The position numbers were made by a program, and so were the translations under genes. Under the pieces are notes generated by a model. That model saw nothing but the letters and a program-made list of their open reading frames with translations, did no database searches and had not been told where the DNA came from. Below are positions 16,117 through 24,111 of a stretch of DNA of 40,021 nt, one piece after another. The stretch spans positions 1-40,021 of the forward strand of contig JAWOFN010000048.1 in NCBI GenBank assembly GCA_046497505.1, in the 5' to 3' direction. The first letter of the stretch is position 1; the number at the start of each line of letters is the position of its first letter. Source of the stretch: JAWOFN01 sp046497505 [NCBI: bacterium] (GTDB lineage Bacteria; Blakebacterota; Blakebacteria; Blakebacterales).

Positions 16117-16701
16117 TCAGAATCCGAAGGTCAGACCGACCAGGATCCCCTTCACCGGGATGGTCCCCTCCGACACGCTGATGTACTGCAGACGATACTC
16201 GGCGCTCACTGCCAGGGGCACCACGGGGGGGTTGAAGAGCAGCCCGGCCATCAGGTGGTAGCCGCTGCGGGTGAAGTCGGCCGGTGCGGCTCCAGGCCCC
16301 ACGGAGGCGGCGTTGTCCTCATCCACATAGGAGAGCATGTTCAGGTTCAGCCCGCCACCGACCACCGGCTTGAGGGGGAACATGGGGATGAGGCTGATCG
16401 GGTAGCGGACATCGGCGAACACGCCCACGTTCGTGAAGTCCTGGTCCGGGACGGTGACCGCCCCGTAGGTGTAGTCGGCCGTCCCCGAGAGGTATTCGAC
16501 CCCGAGCTGGAACTTCAGGATGGGGAGGAATCCCAGGGAGACGTGGGCCCCGAACGCCGTCGTGGCGTCCATCTCCACGTTGTCGCCGGAGACAGAGAAG
16601 CTCCCGACGCGCGCGCCGAAGCCGGTCTGGGCCTGTGCCGCCGCGGGGACCAGCAGGGCGATGACTGCTGCCGCGGCGATGAGCTTCATGCGACGGAACA
16701 T
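16117..16701 (-). CDS. Small outer-membrane beta-barrel protein
   Basis: A 194-residue secreted protein with a classical signal peptide ending AAQAQT (about residue 25). The rest alternates short amphipathic strands and turns (GARVGSFSVSGD, FGAHVSLGFLP, FQLGVEYLSGTADYTYG, GVFADVRYPI, VSAEYRLQYISV) and ends in F (LVGLTFGF), as expected of an eight-stranded OmpA/OmpX-type barrel. No specific family is recognised. GGAG lies before ATG 16701. Its 5' end is divergent from rpmB and it is followed closely by recG. Confidence 0.8.
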   Translation of the reverse strand: MFRRMKLIAAAAVIALLVPAAAQAQTGFGARVGSFSVSGDNVEMDATTAFGAHVSLGFLPILKFQLGVEYLSGTADYTYGAVTVPDQDFTNVGVFADVRYPISLIPMFPLKPVVGGGLNLNMLSYVDEDNAASVGPGAAPADFTRSGYHLMAGLLFNPPVVPLAVSAEYRLQYISVSEGTIPVKGILVGLTFGF

Positions 16702-16776
16702 ACAGGTCTCCTTCCGTGGGCCCGCGGACGCCTCGGAGCTTGCCGCCGGAGGGTCCCGGACCTATCTTGTTTCGTC

Positions 16777-16805
16777 TTGCGACTGGTCCGCGAAGGACAT
16801 AGTAG
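16777..16805 (+). promoter_or_regulatory. Candidate promoter for rpmB
   Basis: TTGCGA (16777-16782) and TAGTAG (16800-16805) are separated by 17 bp and lie about 40 bp before the rpmB start. The -35 matches 4/6 and the -10 only 3/6, so support is weak and mostly positional, in the 146-bp region between divergent genes. Confidence 0.28.
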
Positions 16806-16847
16806 AACGGGGTCCCGTTCCCCACAAGTACCACAGGAGCTGAGCAT

Positions 16848-17036
16848 ATGGCACGCCGCTGCGCGATCTGCGGCAAGGGCCCCCAGGTGGGCTCCAACGT
16901 ATCCCACGCACATAACGTCTCCAAGCGTCGATTCATGCCCAACCTGCACAAGGTCCGGGCGAGGATGGACGGGAAGACGAAGACCATCCGGGTCTGCTCA
17001 TCCTGCCTGAAGGCGGGGAAGGTCACCAAGGCCTGA
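16848..17036 (+). CDS. rpmB: 50S ribosomal protein L28
   Basis: A 62-residue L28, part of the large ribosomal subunit. It starts [15 protein letters not shown] and contains [13 protein letters not shown] and the later [10 protein letters not shown]. The two CxxC pairs (Cys5/Cys8 and Cys50/Cys53) form a zinc ribbon, so this is the zinc-binding form. CAGGAG lies nine bases before ATG. It stands alone on the plus strand, divergent from the small barrel gene. Confidence 0.98.
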   Translation: MARRCAICGKGPQVGSNVSHAHNVSKRRFMPNLHKVRARMDGKTKTIRVCSSCLKAGKVTKA

Positions 17037-17049
17037 GCCGTCCGACGGC
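17037..17049. terminator. Short hairpin between convergent rpmB and barrel gene
   Basis: GCCGT-CCG-ACGGC starts immediately after the rpmB stop in a 24-bp convergent gap. The stem is only 5 bp and no T-tract follows, so a terminator function is tentative. Confidence 0.25.
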
Positions 17050-17060
17050 CTCCGCCTCCT

Positions 17061-17714
17061 TCAGCCCTCCCCTCCCACCGGCAGCACCACCGAGAGTCCG
17101 AACTCCAGCCAGCTGAGGTCCCCGAGACCGAAGTTGCCGGTGTCGGTGTACCGGCGATAGCGGATCGAGAGGTCAGCATCCACCAGGGCGAAGTCGTACT
17201 GCACCCCGGCGCCCACGGCGCCTCCCAGGCGGAAGGCCCCTTCGGTGACGGTCTGGATCCCCCTTTCGAACCGGTCGTAGATGAGCTGGTACATCCCGCC
17301 CGACGCGGTCAGGAACGCCTTCCCCCAGCCTGCACGGTAAGGGCTCCACCGCGCCCCGACGCTCAGCACCTTCCCCTGATAGAACGCATCCTGGATGTTC
17401 ATGTTGGTCTCCCGCTGGAAGCGCTCCGTATCCACCTTGAAGCGGGGGAGCACCAGGTCGATCATGGCGTCGAGGGAGCCGCTCACCGGTATGAACCCCC
17501 GGAAGCTGAGGTTCATCCCCGGTTTCGCGAAACCGTCGGATGCCTCCGACTCCGCCGCCAGATGCGCCATGGGCAGGTTGATGCCCGCCCCCACCACGAT
17601 CGTCACCGGCCGTCGACCCCCCTCTCCCGTCACCCCCGGCTGCTGGGCATCCGCCCGGCCGGGGGACAGGACCAGCAGGGCTGCCAGCGAGACCGCACCC
17701 ATTCCTCCTCGCAT
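17061..17714 (-). CDS. Predicted outer-membrane beta-barrel protein A
   Basis: A 217-residue exported protein of unknown function. The signal peptide ends near ADAQQ (about 24). After a short GGRRPVTIVVGAGINLP strand it has alternating amphipathic strands and a final LEFGLSVVLPVGGEG, which fits a barrel of 8-10 strands. It resembles the next upstream gene in layout: both have P..NLA or P..HLA, then DG, a PG turn, R-F/R-G, and a P.F/F-x-D-x-E-x-x-x-R segment. ATG 17714 is 2 bp after that gene's stop. It is the last gene of the AI-2E transporter operon. Confidence 0.72.
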   Translation of the reverse strand: MRGGMGAVSLAALLVLSPGRADAQQPGVTGEGGRRPVTIVVGAGINLPMAHLAAESEASDGFAKPGMNLSFRGFIPVSGSLDAMIDLVLPRFKVDTERFQRETNMNIQDAFYQGKVLSVGARWSPYRAGWGKAFLTASGGMYQLIYDRFERGIQTVTEGAFRLGGAVGAGVQYDFALVDADLSIRYRRYTDTGNFGLGDLSWLEFGLSVVLPVGGEG

Positions 17715-17716
17715 AC

Positions 17717-18355
17717 TCAACCTCTTCCTCCAAAGGTCACGACCGCCAGGATCCTGATGCCGAACCAGCGGTACACGAAATCCTCGTCCTCGAACTGATG
17801 TATCATCACCGACGACTCCAGGGCGAAGGCGGGCCCGATGGGGACCGCCCAGCCGGCCGCCAGTCCGACCCCGGCGGACCAGTCCCCCGTCTGGGACCGG
17901 AGGGTGTCCTCCCCGGCCACCTCGAACTCCGTCCGGGCCCGGTAGGGACCTCCCATGACCTCCAGGAAAGGGCCCTCCTGCCACGAGCGTCCCCCGCGCA
18001 TGCGGATCCCGATATCCCACTGGTCCACGCGGTTCCTCCCCTCCTCCAGTTCCAGGGGGAAGTCCCTTTCCAGCGCCTCCAGGTCCGCTCCGAAGGAGGG
18101 GAAGGAGGCCTGGAAGAAGACGCCCCATCGGGGAAGGGGGCTCCAGGAGAAGCGCTGGACCAGTCCCGGACCGGGGGTGGCGTAGAGCCCGTCGAAGGGG
18201 TCATCCTGCGCCAGGTTCCCGCCGGGCATGGCCGCGACCCCCCCCACCGAGATGGCGAAGGGATCGGGCCCCGCTTCCGGGAGCTGGCCCCCCGCCTCAC
18301 CCGCCGATCCCGCGATCAGGCATGCGGCCAGGAGGGCTTCCGGGACACCCCTCAT
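17717..18355 (-). CDS. Predicted outer-membrane beta-barrel protein B
   Basis: A 212-residue exported protein with signal peptide ending near EAGGQ (about 23). Strands such as AISVGGVAAMPGGNLAQ, FFQASFPSFGADLEALERD, WSAGVGLAAGWAVPIGP and FGIRILAVVTF suggest a small outer-membrane barrel. Its middle aligns with the following gene, so the two look like tandem paralogues that diverged. ATG 18355 overlaps the AI-2E protein stop as ATGA, so it is coupled to it. Function not recognised; I see no lipobox. Confidence 0.7.
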   Translation of the reverse strand: MRGVPEALLAACLIAGSAGEAGGQLPEAGPDPFAISVGGVAAMPGGNLAQDDPFDGLYATPGPGLVQRFSWSPLPRWGVFFQASFPSFGADLEALERDFPLELEEGRNRVDQWDIGIRMRGGRSWQEGPFLEVMGGPYRARTEFEVAGEDTLRSQTGDWSAGVGLAAGWAVPIGPAFALESSVMIHQFEDEDFVYRWFGIRILAVVTFGGRG

Positions 18356-19443
18356 CCCGCCTCCTGGCCGGCGGTATCCTCGTGAGGCTCGCCCAGGGTA
18401 CCCTCCCGCGCGGGGAAGTAGACCTGGTCCAGCACGCTCTTGACCACCACCGCGATGGGTACGGCGAAGAACACACCCCAGAACCCCCAGAGCGTACCGC
18501 AGATGAGGATGGCCAGGATGATGGCCACGGGATGGATGCTCGTCTCCCTGCCGATTATGACGGGCGTGAGGTAGTTGGCGTCCACCGCCTGGACCGCCAT
18601 GTACACGAGCAGGGTCCCGACGCCCCCGGTGAAGGTCCCCCACTGGATGAACCCGGTGGCCACCACCGGCAGGGCCACCACGATGGCCCCCACGTAGGGG
18701 ATGAAGGTACTCAGCCCCGTCAGGATCCCCAGGAGCAGGAAGAAGTTCAGCCCGATGAGCATGAAGGCGATGGTGGAGAGGAGGAAGAGCACGAAGACGA
18801 CGATGAACTTCCCCTTGATGAACTGTCCCATCTGCTGGTCGATGTCCGCGAGGATGCTGGTCACCTTCGGGTGGCCCGCTCCCGGGATCAGGCGCTTCAG
18901 GTAGTTCCAGATCTCTTCCTTGTCCTTCAGGATGAAGAAGACCAGGAAGACCACGATCACCGTGTTCACCGAGTTGCCGATGGCCCCCCCGGCCCAGGCC
19001 AGCAGGATCGTGATGAGCCGGCCGAGCTGGTCCTGCAGCTGGACGTTGAGACGGTCCACGAACTCCTGGGCGGAGCCGCCCCGGAAGAACTGGGGCCAGC
19101 TGGCCTGCACGTTCACCAGCCACTCCTCCACGCTGGTGACCAGGCGTGGGACCTGGTTGGCCAGGGCGTTGAGCTGCTCGGCGACGGTGGGCAGTACGCT
19201 GAACAGGAGCAGGGCAAGGAAGAGGAGGGTCCCCGCTATCACGACGATCACCGCGATGACCCGGGGGAGCTTGAGCCGCTCGAACCGCTCCACCAGCCCA
19301 TCCAGCAGGTAGGCCACCACACCCGCGGCCACCACCGGGACGAGGGCCTGGGAGAACCAGACCACCACCACCAGGGTGAACACCAGGATGCTCACGAACA
19401 CCCAGGTCCGCGGCTCCCGTACACGTGTACGCCAGCTCGTCAT
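18352..19443 (-). CDS. AI-2E/PerM family membrane protein
   Basis: A 363-residue polytopic protein of the AI-2E transporter-like family (PF01594). Hydrophobic helices are at about residues 13-60 (two), 63-85, about 150-175, and several in the second half, with the usual soluble domain between them (VEEWLVNVQASWPQFFRG). Family signatures include FVPYVGA-like STFIPYVGAIVVALP and LTPVIIGRETSIHPVAI. Despite the name most members' cargo is unknown; some act as antiporters or permeases. ATG 19443 is chosen; a longer in-frame start at 19569 would run through the promoter region. It heads an operon with two barrel genes, so it may handle an envelope-related solute. Confidence 0.9.
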   Translation of the reverse strand: MTSWRTRVREPRTWVFVSILVFTLVVVVWFSQALVPVVAAGVVAYLLDGLVERFERLKLPRVIAVIVVIAGTLLFLALLLFSVLPTVAEQLNALANQVPRLVTSVEEWLVNVQASWPQFFRGGSAQEFVDRLNVQLQDQLGRLITILLAWAGGAIGNSVNTVIVVFLVFFILKDKEEIWNYLKRLIPGAGHPKVTSILADIDQQMGQFIKGKFIVVFVLFLLSTIAFMLIGLNFFLLLGILTGLSTFIPYVGAIVVALPVVATGFIQWGTFTGGVGTLLVYMAVQAVDANYLTPVIIGRETSIHPVAIILAILICGTLWGFWGVFFAVPIAVVVKSVLDQVYFPAREGTLGEPHEDTAGQEAG

Positions 19444-19517
19444 AGAGGTCAGGACCTTTGCGTTGACGGCTACCGGGCCCGCGGCTACCGTGGAACACCG
19501 TCCGCGGGGTGTCGTTG

Positions 19518-19547
19518 AATATAGGCATCCTCGTACGACCCTGTCGA
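19518..19547 (-). promoter_or_regulatory. Candidate promoter for the AI-2E/barrel operon
   Basis: Minus strand TCGACA (19542-19547, 5/6) and TATATT (19518-19523, 5/6) are 18 bp apart. Transcription would start near 19510, leaving a leader of about 68 nt. This is one of the few AT-rich hexamers in the area and lies between divergent genes. Confidence 0.5.
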
Positions 19548-19560
19548 CCCTGGGAGGAGC

Positions 19561-20544
19561 ATGCCGCACCGCTGCACCCGCCCCCGCCTCTCCTTCCTGG
19601 CCGTCCTCTGCCTCCTCCTGCCCGGGCCCGCGGGGGGCCAGGAGATCCCCACCGGACTCCCCGAACTCAGAGATCTGGTGGAGGAGCGCGCCCTGCGCAT
19701 CGCCCAGTCGGGGCTGGAGGAGTACCTCGCGTCACATCCCCGGGACGGGGAGGCGTGGGAGCTGCTGGGTCGGGCCCGGGAGGGCCGCTGGCTCTTCGAG
19801 GAGGCCGCCGAGGCCTACGAACAGGCCCTCCGATACCGGGGGGAGAGCAGCGAGCTGCTCATGCGCTACGTCATCACCCGGGGACGCTCCCTGAACATCC
19901 TCTCCGCCATCTTCCAGGCCGCAAGGCTGAGGGACATGGCGGCCCGGGCCCTGGAACTCGACCCCATGGACACCGAGGCCCGCGCGGTCCTGGCGGCGTA
20001 CTACGCCGTGCTCCCGGGTATCGTGGGGGGGGACAGGGCCCGGGCGGAGCGGATCGTGGAGGAGCTGGTGGAGCTGAGTCCCGCGGACGGCTACACCCTC
20101 CAGGGGTTCCAGGCGGCCGAGCAGGGCCTCCCCGACTCGGTGAAGGTGAACCGGTGGGAGGCCGCCCTCCGGGCCGACCCCGGACATACCGGGGCCCTGC
20201 TCGCACTGGGACTCCACTGGATCGGACAGGACTCCGCCGAACGGGCCATGGACTACTACGCCCGGGCCGCCCGGGCCGACCCGGACGATCCGCAGGTGTG
20301 GCTCTCCTTCGGCCGGGCCTGGCGCCGTCTCGACCGGAACGAGCGGGCGGCCGAACACTTCCGGACCGCCCTGGGACTCGACCCTTTCTTCGCCCCTGCC
20401 CGCTTCGCCCTGGCGGAGTACTACCAGGAACACGGCCAGCGGCAGGAGGCGATCCGCGCCTATTCGCGGCTCGCCGTCAACAACCCCACCTACGAGTCCA
20501 AGACCGTCCGGCGGCGGCTGCGGGAACTGCGGCACCCCCGATGA
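19561..20544 (+). CDS. Exported TPR-repeat protein
   Basis: A 327-residue protein with a signal peptide (about residues 1-26, ending GPAGGQE). The mature part is almost entirely helical pairs: repeats around 45-75 (DGEAWELLGRAREGRWLFEE), 110-150, 210-245 and, most canonical, 245-315 with PDDPQVWLSFGRAWRRLDRN and FAPARFALAEYYQEHGQRQE. TPRs bind other proteins; the partner is unknown. GGGAGG lies only three to four bases before the ATG. It is divergent from the AI-2E operon and converges on sodA. Confidence 0.85.
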   Translation: MPHRCTRPRLSFLAVLCLLLPGPAGGQEIPTGLPELRDLVEERALRIAQSGLEEYLASHPRDGEAWELLGRAREGRWLFEEAAEAYEQALRYRGESSELLMRYVITRGRSLNILSAIFQAARLRDMAARALELDPMDTEARAVLAAYYAVLPGIVGGDRARAERIVEELVELSPADGYTLQGFQAAEQGLPDSVKVNRWEAALRADPGHTGALLALGLHWIGQDSAERAMDYYARAARADPDDPQVWLSFGRAWRRLDRNERAAEHFRTALGLDPFFAPARFALAEYYQEHGQRQEAIRAYSRLAVNNPTYESKTVRRRLRELRHPR

Positions 20545-20549
20545 CACGA

Positions 20550-20580
20550 CACCCCGCCCGGCACGGCGCCGGACGGGGTG
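20550..20580. terminator. Strong hairpin between convergent TPR gene and sodA
   Basis: Arms 20550-20562 and 20568-20580 pair over 13 positions with one mismatch and a 5-base loop (CACCCCG at the base). It fills the 64-bp gap between the two stop codons and reads equally on both strands, so it may end both transcripts. There is no T-tract, so a classical intrinsic terminator is not certain. Confidence 0.5.
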
Positions 20581-20608
20581 CGGTATGCCCTCTGAGGGAA
20601 CCGGGGCC

Positions 20609-21220
20609 CTACAGGGCGGCGCTGTAGTTGCGTCCCACCTCGTCCCAGTCCACCACGTTCCACCAGGCGGAGATGTAGTCGGGACGCCGGTTCTGGTAGT
20701 TCAGATAGTAGGCGTGCTCCCACACGTCGATGCCCATGATCGGGACATGGCCGTTCATGTAGGGGGAGTCCTGATTGGCCGTGCTGTACACCTTCAGGTT
20801 CCCCGCCTCGTCCACAGCCAGCCAGGCCCAGCCGCTGCCGAACCGGCCGGCGGCGGCTCCGGAGAACTCCTCCTGGAAGGCGTCGAAGGAGCCGAAGGTG
20901 TCGTTGACGGCCCCGGCCAGCTCGCCGGAGGGCCCGCCTCCTCCCTTCGGACCCATGATGGTCCAGAAGAGGGCGTGGTTGGCATGACCGCCGCCGTTGT
21001 TCCGCACCGCGGTGCGGATCTCCTCCGGGACCGAGTCGATCTCCCTGAGCAGGTCCTCCACGCTCTTCTCCTGGAGGTCGCCATGCCCCTCGAGGGCGGC
21101 GTTCAGCTTGTTCACGTATCCCTGATGATGCCTGCCGTGATGGATCTCCATGGTCCTGCCATCGACGTGCGGCTCCAGGGCGTCATGGGCATAGGGAAGT
21201 TCGGGCAGCTCGTGTGCCAT
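20609..21220 (-). CDS. sodA: Superoxide dismutase, Mn type
   Basis: A 203-residue Fe/Mn superoxide dismutase without signal peptide, so cytoplasmic. Metal ligands are His27 (MEIHHGRHH), His82 (HANHALFW), Asp165 and His169 (DVWEHAYY). Gln150 in STANQDSP, rather than the Gln of Fe-SOD near position 70, and the sequence [19 protein letters not shown] point to manganese. GGGAGG lies just before ATG 21220. It lies 298 bp downstream of ftsZ on the same strand, with hairpins and an AT-rich patch between, so it is probably its own transcript. Confidence 0.96.
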   Translation of the reverse strand: MAHELPELPYAHDALEPHVDGRTMEIHHGRHHQGYVNKLNAALEGHGDLQEKSVEDLLREIDSVPEEIRTAVRNNGGGHANHALFWTIMGPKGGGGPSGELAGAVNDTFGSFDAFQEEFSGAAAGRFGSGWAWLAVDEAGNLKVYSTANQDSPYMNGHVPIMGIDVWEHAYYLNYQNRRPDYISAWWNVVDWDEVGRNYSAAL

Positions 21221-21287
21221 GGTTGCCTCCCTTTAACGGGTGGGTGGGTGTATGATGCTCGCCGTTCGGTCCGACGGGAAAACACGG

Positions 21288-21317
21288 ACCGGATAAGTCG
21301 GCTTTTAAGGTAACTTG
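21288..21317 (-). promoter_or_regulatory. AT-rich patch upstream of sodA, possible operator
   Basis: On the plus strand ACCGGATAAGTCGGC is followed by TTTTAAGGTAACTT, unusually AT-rich here and about 70 bp before the sodA start. GGATAAGTCGG loosely resembles Fe-S-regulator (Rrf2-type) sites, but I cannot identify a clean -35/-10 pair or a full palindrome. Confidence 0.25.
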
Positions 21318-21404
21318 GCTGCCCCGCCCCTCTTCTGCAACCACGAATCCGCCTGCGGTCCCCGTTATCCCCGCACATCCCCTCCTGGTGCCCCCGGAAG
21401 AGGC

Positions 21405-21434
21405 GCCCGTCCCCCGCGGGAGGGGGGGACGGGC
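21405..21434. terminator. 11-bp hairpin downstream of ftsZ
   Basis: GCCCGTCCCCC (21405-21415) pairs perfectly with GGGGGACGGGC (21424-21434) across an 8-base loop, about 85 bp after the ftsZ stop. There is no T-run, so termination, or 3' end protection of the dcw mRNA, is inferred. Confidence 0.45.
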
Positions 21435-21482
21435 ACCCGGGCACGACGGAGGGAAGGTCCGGGTACCGCGGGTCGGAACGGC

Positions 21483-21506
21483 CGGAGGGCGGGGCGGTCC
21501 CCTCCG
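21483..21506. terminator. 7-bp hairpin just after the ftsZ stop
   Basis: CGGAGGG (21483-21489) pairs with CCCTCCG (21500-21506) over a 10-base loop, 13 bases after the ftsZ stop codon. With the larger hairpin beyond it, it could form a composite terminator; support is weak in GC-rich DNA. Confidence 0.3.
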
Positions 21507-21518
21507 CCGGCGGCCCGC

Positions 21519-22715
21519 TCAGTCCATCTGCTTCCGAAGGAAGGTGGGGATGTCCAGGTCGTCCGGTGTGAACGACTGGATCTTCCCCTTCTCGATGACG
21601 ATCTGCTCCCTGTCCTTCGCGGAGGCGGACGTACCGCTCCCCCGCTGATAGGCGGGGATCTCACGGTCTTGGTCGCTCCCCCGGGTGGGGAAGACCACGA
21701 CCTTCCCCTCCTCCTCGCCCTCCTCCTCGGCGGGCCGGCCGCTCCTTCGGCCGCCTCCCCCGCCCAGGCCGGTGGCGATGACGGTGACCCGGATCTCCTC
21801 ATCCATCTTGTCGTCCAGCACCGTACCGAAGATGATGTTGGCCTCGTTGCCCGCCGACTCCCCGATGACCTCCAGCGCCTCGTTGACCTCCCGGATGCCC
21901 AGGTTGGAACCGCCGGTGATGTTGACCAGCAGGCCGGTGGCACCCTCGATGGAGATCTCTTCCAGGAGGGGGCTGGAGATGGCCTGACTGGCCGCTTCCG
22001 CCCCCCGATGCTCGCCGCCTGCCTGGCCGGTGCCCATCAGGGCGTCCCCCATCTCCATCATCACGGTCTTCACGTCGGCGAAGTCCAGGTTGATGAGACC
22101 GGGCACGGTGATGAGGTCGGAGATGCCCCGCACCGCGTTCAGGAGAACCCCGTCGGCGATCTTGAAGGCGTCCAGCAGGGGGGTGTCCTCGCTGGTGATG
22201 GCCAGCAGGCGCTGGTTGGGGATACAGATGAGGGTGTCCACCCCCTCCTTGAGGTGACGGATCCCCTCGTCCGCCCGCTTCATCCGCTTCATCCCTTCGA
22301 ACAGGAAGGGCTTGGTGACGATGGCCACGGTGAGCGCCCCGCGTTCGCGGGCGATCTCCGCGACCACGGGTGCCGCCCCCGTGGCGGTACCTCCGCCCAT
22401 CCCGCCGGTGACGAACACCATGTCCGCCCCGTCCAGGACCTCGTGGATCACCTCCCGGTCCTCCTCGGCAGCCTTGCGCCCCACCTCGGGGTTGGCGCCC
22501 GCTCCCAGGCCGCGGGTTAGGCTGCCTCCGATCTGCACCTTGTTCTGTGCCTTGCAGACATCCAGGGCCTGAGCGTCCGTGTTCACGGCGATGAAATCCA
22601 CGCCGGAGAGGCCCGCGCTGATCATGCGGTTCACGGCGTTGCCGCCGGCACCGCCGACCCCCACGACCTTCATGACGGCCTGGCCCTCTGATTCCAGACC
22701 CAGTGTGAGTGACAT
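21519..22715 (-). CDS. ftsZ: Cell division protein FtsZ
   Basis: A 398-residue FtsZ, the tubulin-like GTPase that forms the division ring. It starts with [13 protein letters not shown]; the tubulin signature is [10 protein letters not shown] (residues 104-113), with Ala111 where nearly all FtsZ proteins have Gly. The T7 loop is intact ([11 protein letters not shown]), and the end [12 protein letters not shown] is the conserved C-terminal peptide that binds FtsA. A Glu/Gly-rich linker (about 320-375) separates it from the core. GGGAGGA lies six bases before ATG 22715. It follows ftsA after 153 bp filled with hairpins, so its expression may be tuned separately. Confidence 0.98.
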   Translation of the reverse strand: MSLTLGLESEGQAVMKVVGVGGAGGNAVNRMISAGLSGVDFIAVNTDAQALDVCKAQNKVQIGGSLTRGLGAGANPEVGRKAAEEDREVIHEVLDGADMVFVTGGMGGGTATGAAPVVAEIARERGALTVAIVTKPFLFEGMKRMKRADEGIRHLKEGVDTLICIPNQRLLAITSEDTPLLDAFKIADGVLLNAVRGISDLITVPGLINLDFADVKTVMMEMGDALMGTGQAGGEHRGAEAASQAISSPLLEEISIEGATGLLVNITGGSNLGIREVNEALEVIGESAGNEANIIFGTVLDDKMDEEIRVTVIATGLGGGGGRRSGRPAEEEGEEEGKVVVFPTRGSDQDREIPAYQRGSGTSASAKDREQIVIEKGKIQSFTPDDLDIPTFLRKQMD

Positions 22716-22739
22716 ATGCTTCCTCCCGCTTCATCGGAT

Positions 22740-22856
22740 GCCGTCCCTTCCGGGGGACGGCCCGGCGTCGGACCGCGGCCCGACGCTGTGTGTGACCGGC
22801 ACCGGTCTGGTGCCGGCCGGTGATGGCTCGTGTCCCGACCCCGGTCTCTCCCGGGG
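22740..22856. repeat. Run of four hairpins between ftsA and ftsZ
   Basis: Four separate perfect stems follow one another: 22740-22747/22754-22761 (8 bp), 22765-22771/22780-22786 (7 bp), 22796-22803/22809-22816 (8 bp) and 22839-22844/22851-22856 (6 bp). They fill most of the 153-bp gap ahead of the ftsZ ribosome site. They could protect or process the mRNA, or tune FtsZ output; this is inference. Confidence 0.55.
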
Positions 22857-22868
22857 CCGGGGGTGGTG

Positions 22869-24107
22869 CTAGAAGAACTCGTCCATCCAGCGGCGCATCC
22901 GGGCCAGGATCGAATCGAACAGCCCTCCGCCCCGACCGAAGGGCCGGCGCCGTCCGCCCGTTCCCTCCTTCGTCGCGTAGTGGAGCAGGCCCACCGCCGT
23001 GGCGTACATCGGTGTGGCCACCTCCTCGCCCAGACCCGCCACCCCCGCGGGCACCCCGAGCTTCACCGGCAGGTTGAAGACCTGCTCGGCCAGCTCGCAC
23101 GCCCCGCTCAGCATGGCCCCGCCCCCCGTGAGCACGAGTCCCGTGGTGAGGAGGTCGGGGTATTCCGAACGCTGCACCTCCCGCAGCGAGAGGGCGAAGA
23201 TCTCCTCCATGCGCGGCTCGATGATGGCGGCCAGTACGTCCCGGCTCACCTCCCGGGGCGGGCGTCCTCCCACGCCGGGGACCTCGATCGGCCCCTCGGT
23301 CTCGAGCATCTCCTGCAGCGCCACCCCGTGCTGGATCTTGATCCGCTCCGCCTGGTCCCGGGGTGTACGCAGCCCGATCGCCACGTCGTTGGTCACGTTC
23401 TCCCCTCCCAGACCGATGACCGCGGTGTGGCGGATGGAGCCCTCGTAGAAGACGGCCAGGTCGGCGGTGCCGCCGCCCAGGTCGAGCATCCCCACCCCCA
23501 GTTCCTTCTCGTCCTCGGTGAGGACGGCGAAGGAGGAGGCGAGGGGCTGGAGCACGAGGTCCTCCACCTCCACCCCCGCCCGCTGGACGCTCTTGTAGAT
23601 GTTCTGGGCACTGGTCACCGCGCCCGTGATGATGTGGATCTCCCCCTCCAGGCGGACCCCGGACATCCCCACCGGGTCCTTGATGCCCGGCTGGTCGTCC
23701 ACGATGAACTCCTGGGGGATGACGTGGATGATCTCCCGGTCCATGGGAAGGGCGATGGCCTTGGCCGCTTCGATGACCCGCTCCACGTCGGAGGGGGTGA
23801 TCTCGCTCCCTCCCCGGCCCACCGCGATGACCCCCCGGCTGTTGATGCTCCGGATGTGGTCCCCGGCGATGCCGGCGTAGACACTGTTCACCTGGACCCC
23901 CGCGTGCTGCTCGGCCTCCTCCAGGGCGTCCTGGATGCTGGTGATGGTCTTCTCCAGATTGACCACCACGCCCCTCCGCAGCCCGTTGGATGGGCTCCTG
24001 CCCACGCCCAGGATGCGGAGCGTGCCGTTCTCGTCCGGCTCCGCGATGATGGCCACGATCTTCGTGGTGCCGATGTCCAGACCGGCGATCACGCTGGATC
24101 CTGCCAT
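22869..24107 (-). CDS. ftsA: Cell division protein FtsA
   Basis: A 412-residue actin-like ATPase that tethers FtsZ to the membrane. Phosphate 1 is GLDIGTTKIVA (about 9-19), phosphate 2 region is GMLDLGGGTADLAVFYEG, and an adenosine-side motif is TTGLVLTGGGAMLSG. The C-terminal helix FDSILARMRRWMDEFF is amphipathic, the membrane-targeting element. ATG 24107 is 4 bp after the ftsQ stop. Confidence 0.97.
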   Translation of the reverse strand: MAGSSVIAGLDIGTTKIVAIIAEPDENGTLRILGVGRSPSNGLRRGVVVNLEKTITSIQDALEEAEQHAGVQVNSVYAGIAGDHIRSINSRGVIAVGRGGSEITPSDVERVIEAAKAIALPMDREIIHVIPQEFIVDDQPGIKDPVGMSGVRLEGEIHIITGAVTSAQNIYKSVQRAGVEVEDLVLQPLASSFAVLTEDEKELGVGMLDLGGGTADLAVFYEGSIRHTAVIGLGGENVTNDVAIGLRTPRDQAERIKIQHGVALQEMLETEGPIEVPGVGGRPPREVSRDVLAAIIEPRMEEIFALSLREVQRSEYPDLLTTGLVLTGGGAMLSGACELAEQVFNLPVKLGVPAGVAGLGEEVATPMYATAVGLLHYATKEGTGGRRRPFGRGGGLFDSILARMRRWMDEFF

Positions 24108-24111
24108 GGGC

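Larger units (their letters stand above)
21221..21518. other. Non-coding region between ftsZ and sodA
   Basis: 298 bp without a convincing gene. It holds two hairpins near ftsZ, an AT-rich patch near 21288-21317 closer to sodA, and short GGGT/GGTG runs just before the sodA ribosome site. It most likely contains the end of the dcw transcript and the sodA promoter. Confidence 0.7.

Noticed and set aside
19444-19569. Longer start for the AI-2E family protein
   Set aside because: The extension covers the promoter-like hexamers and adds a non-family basic stretch; ATG 19443 opens directly before the first helix.
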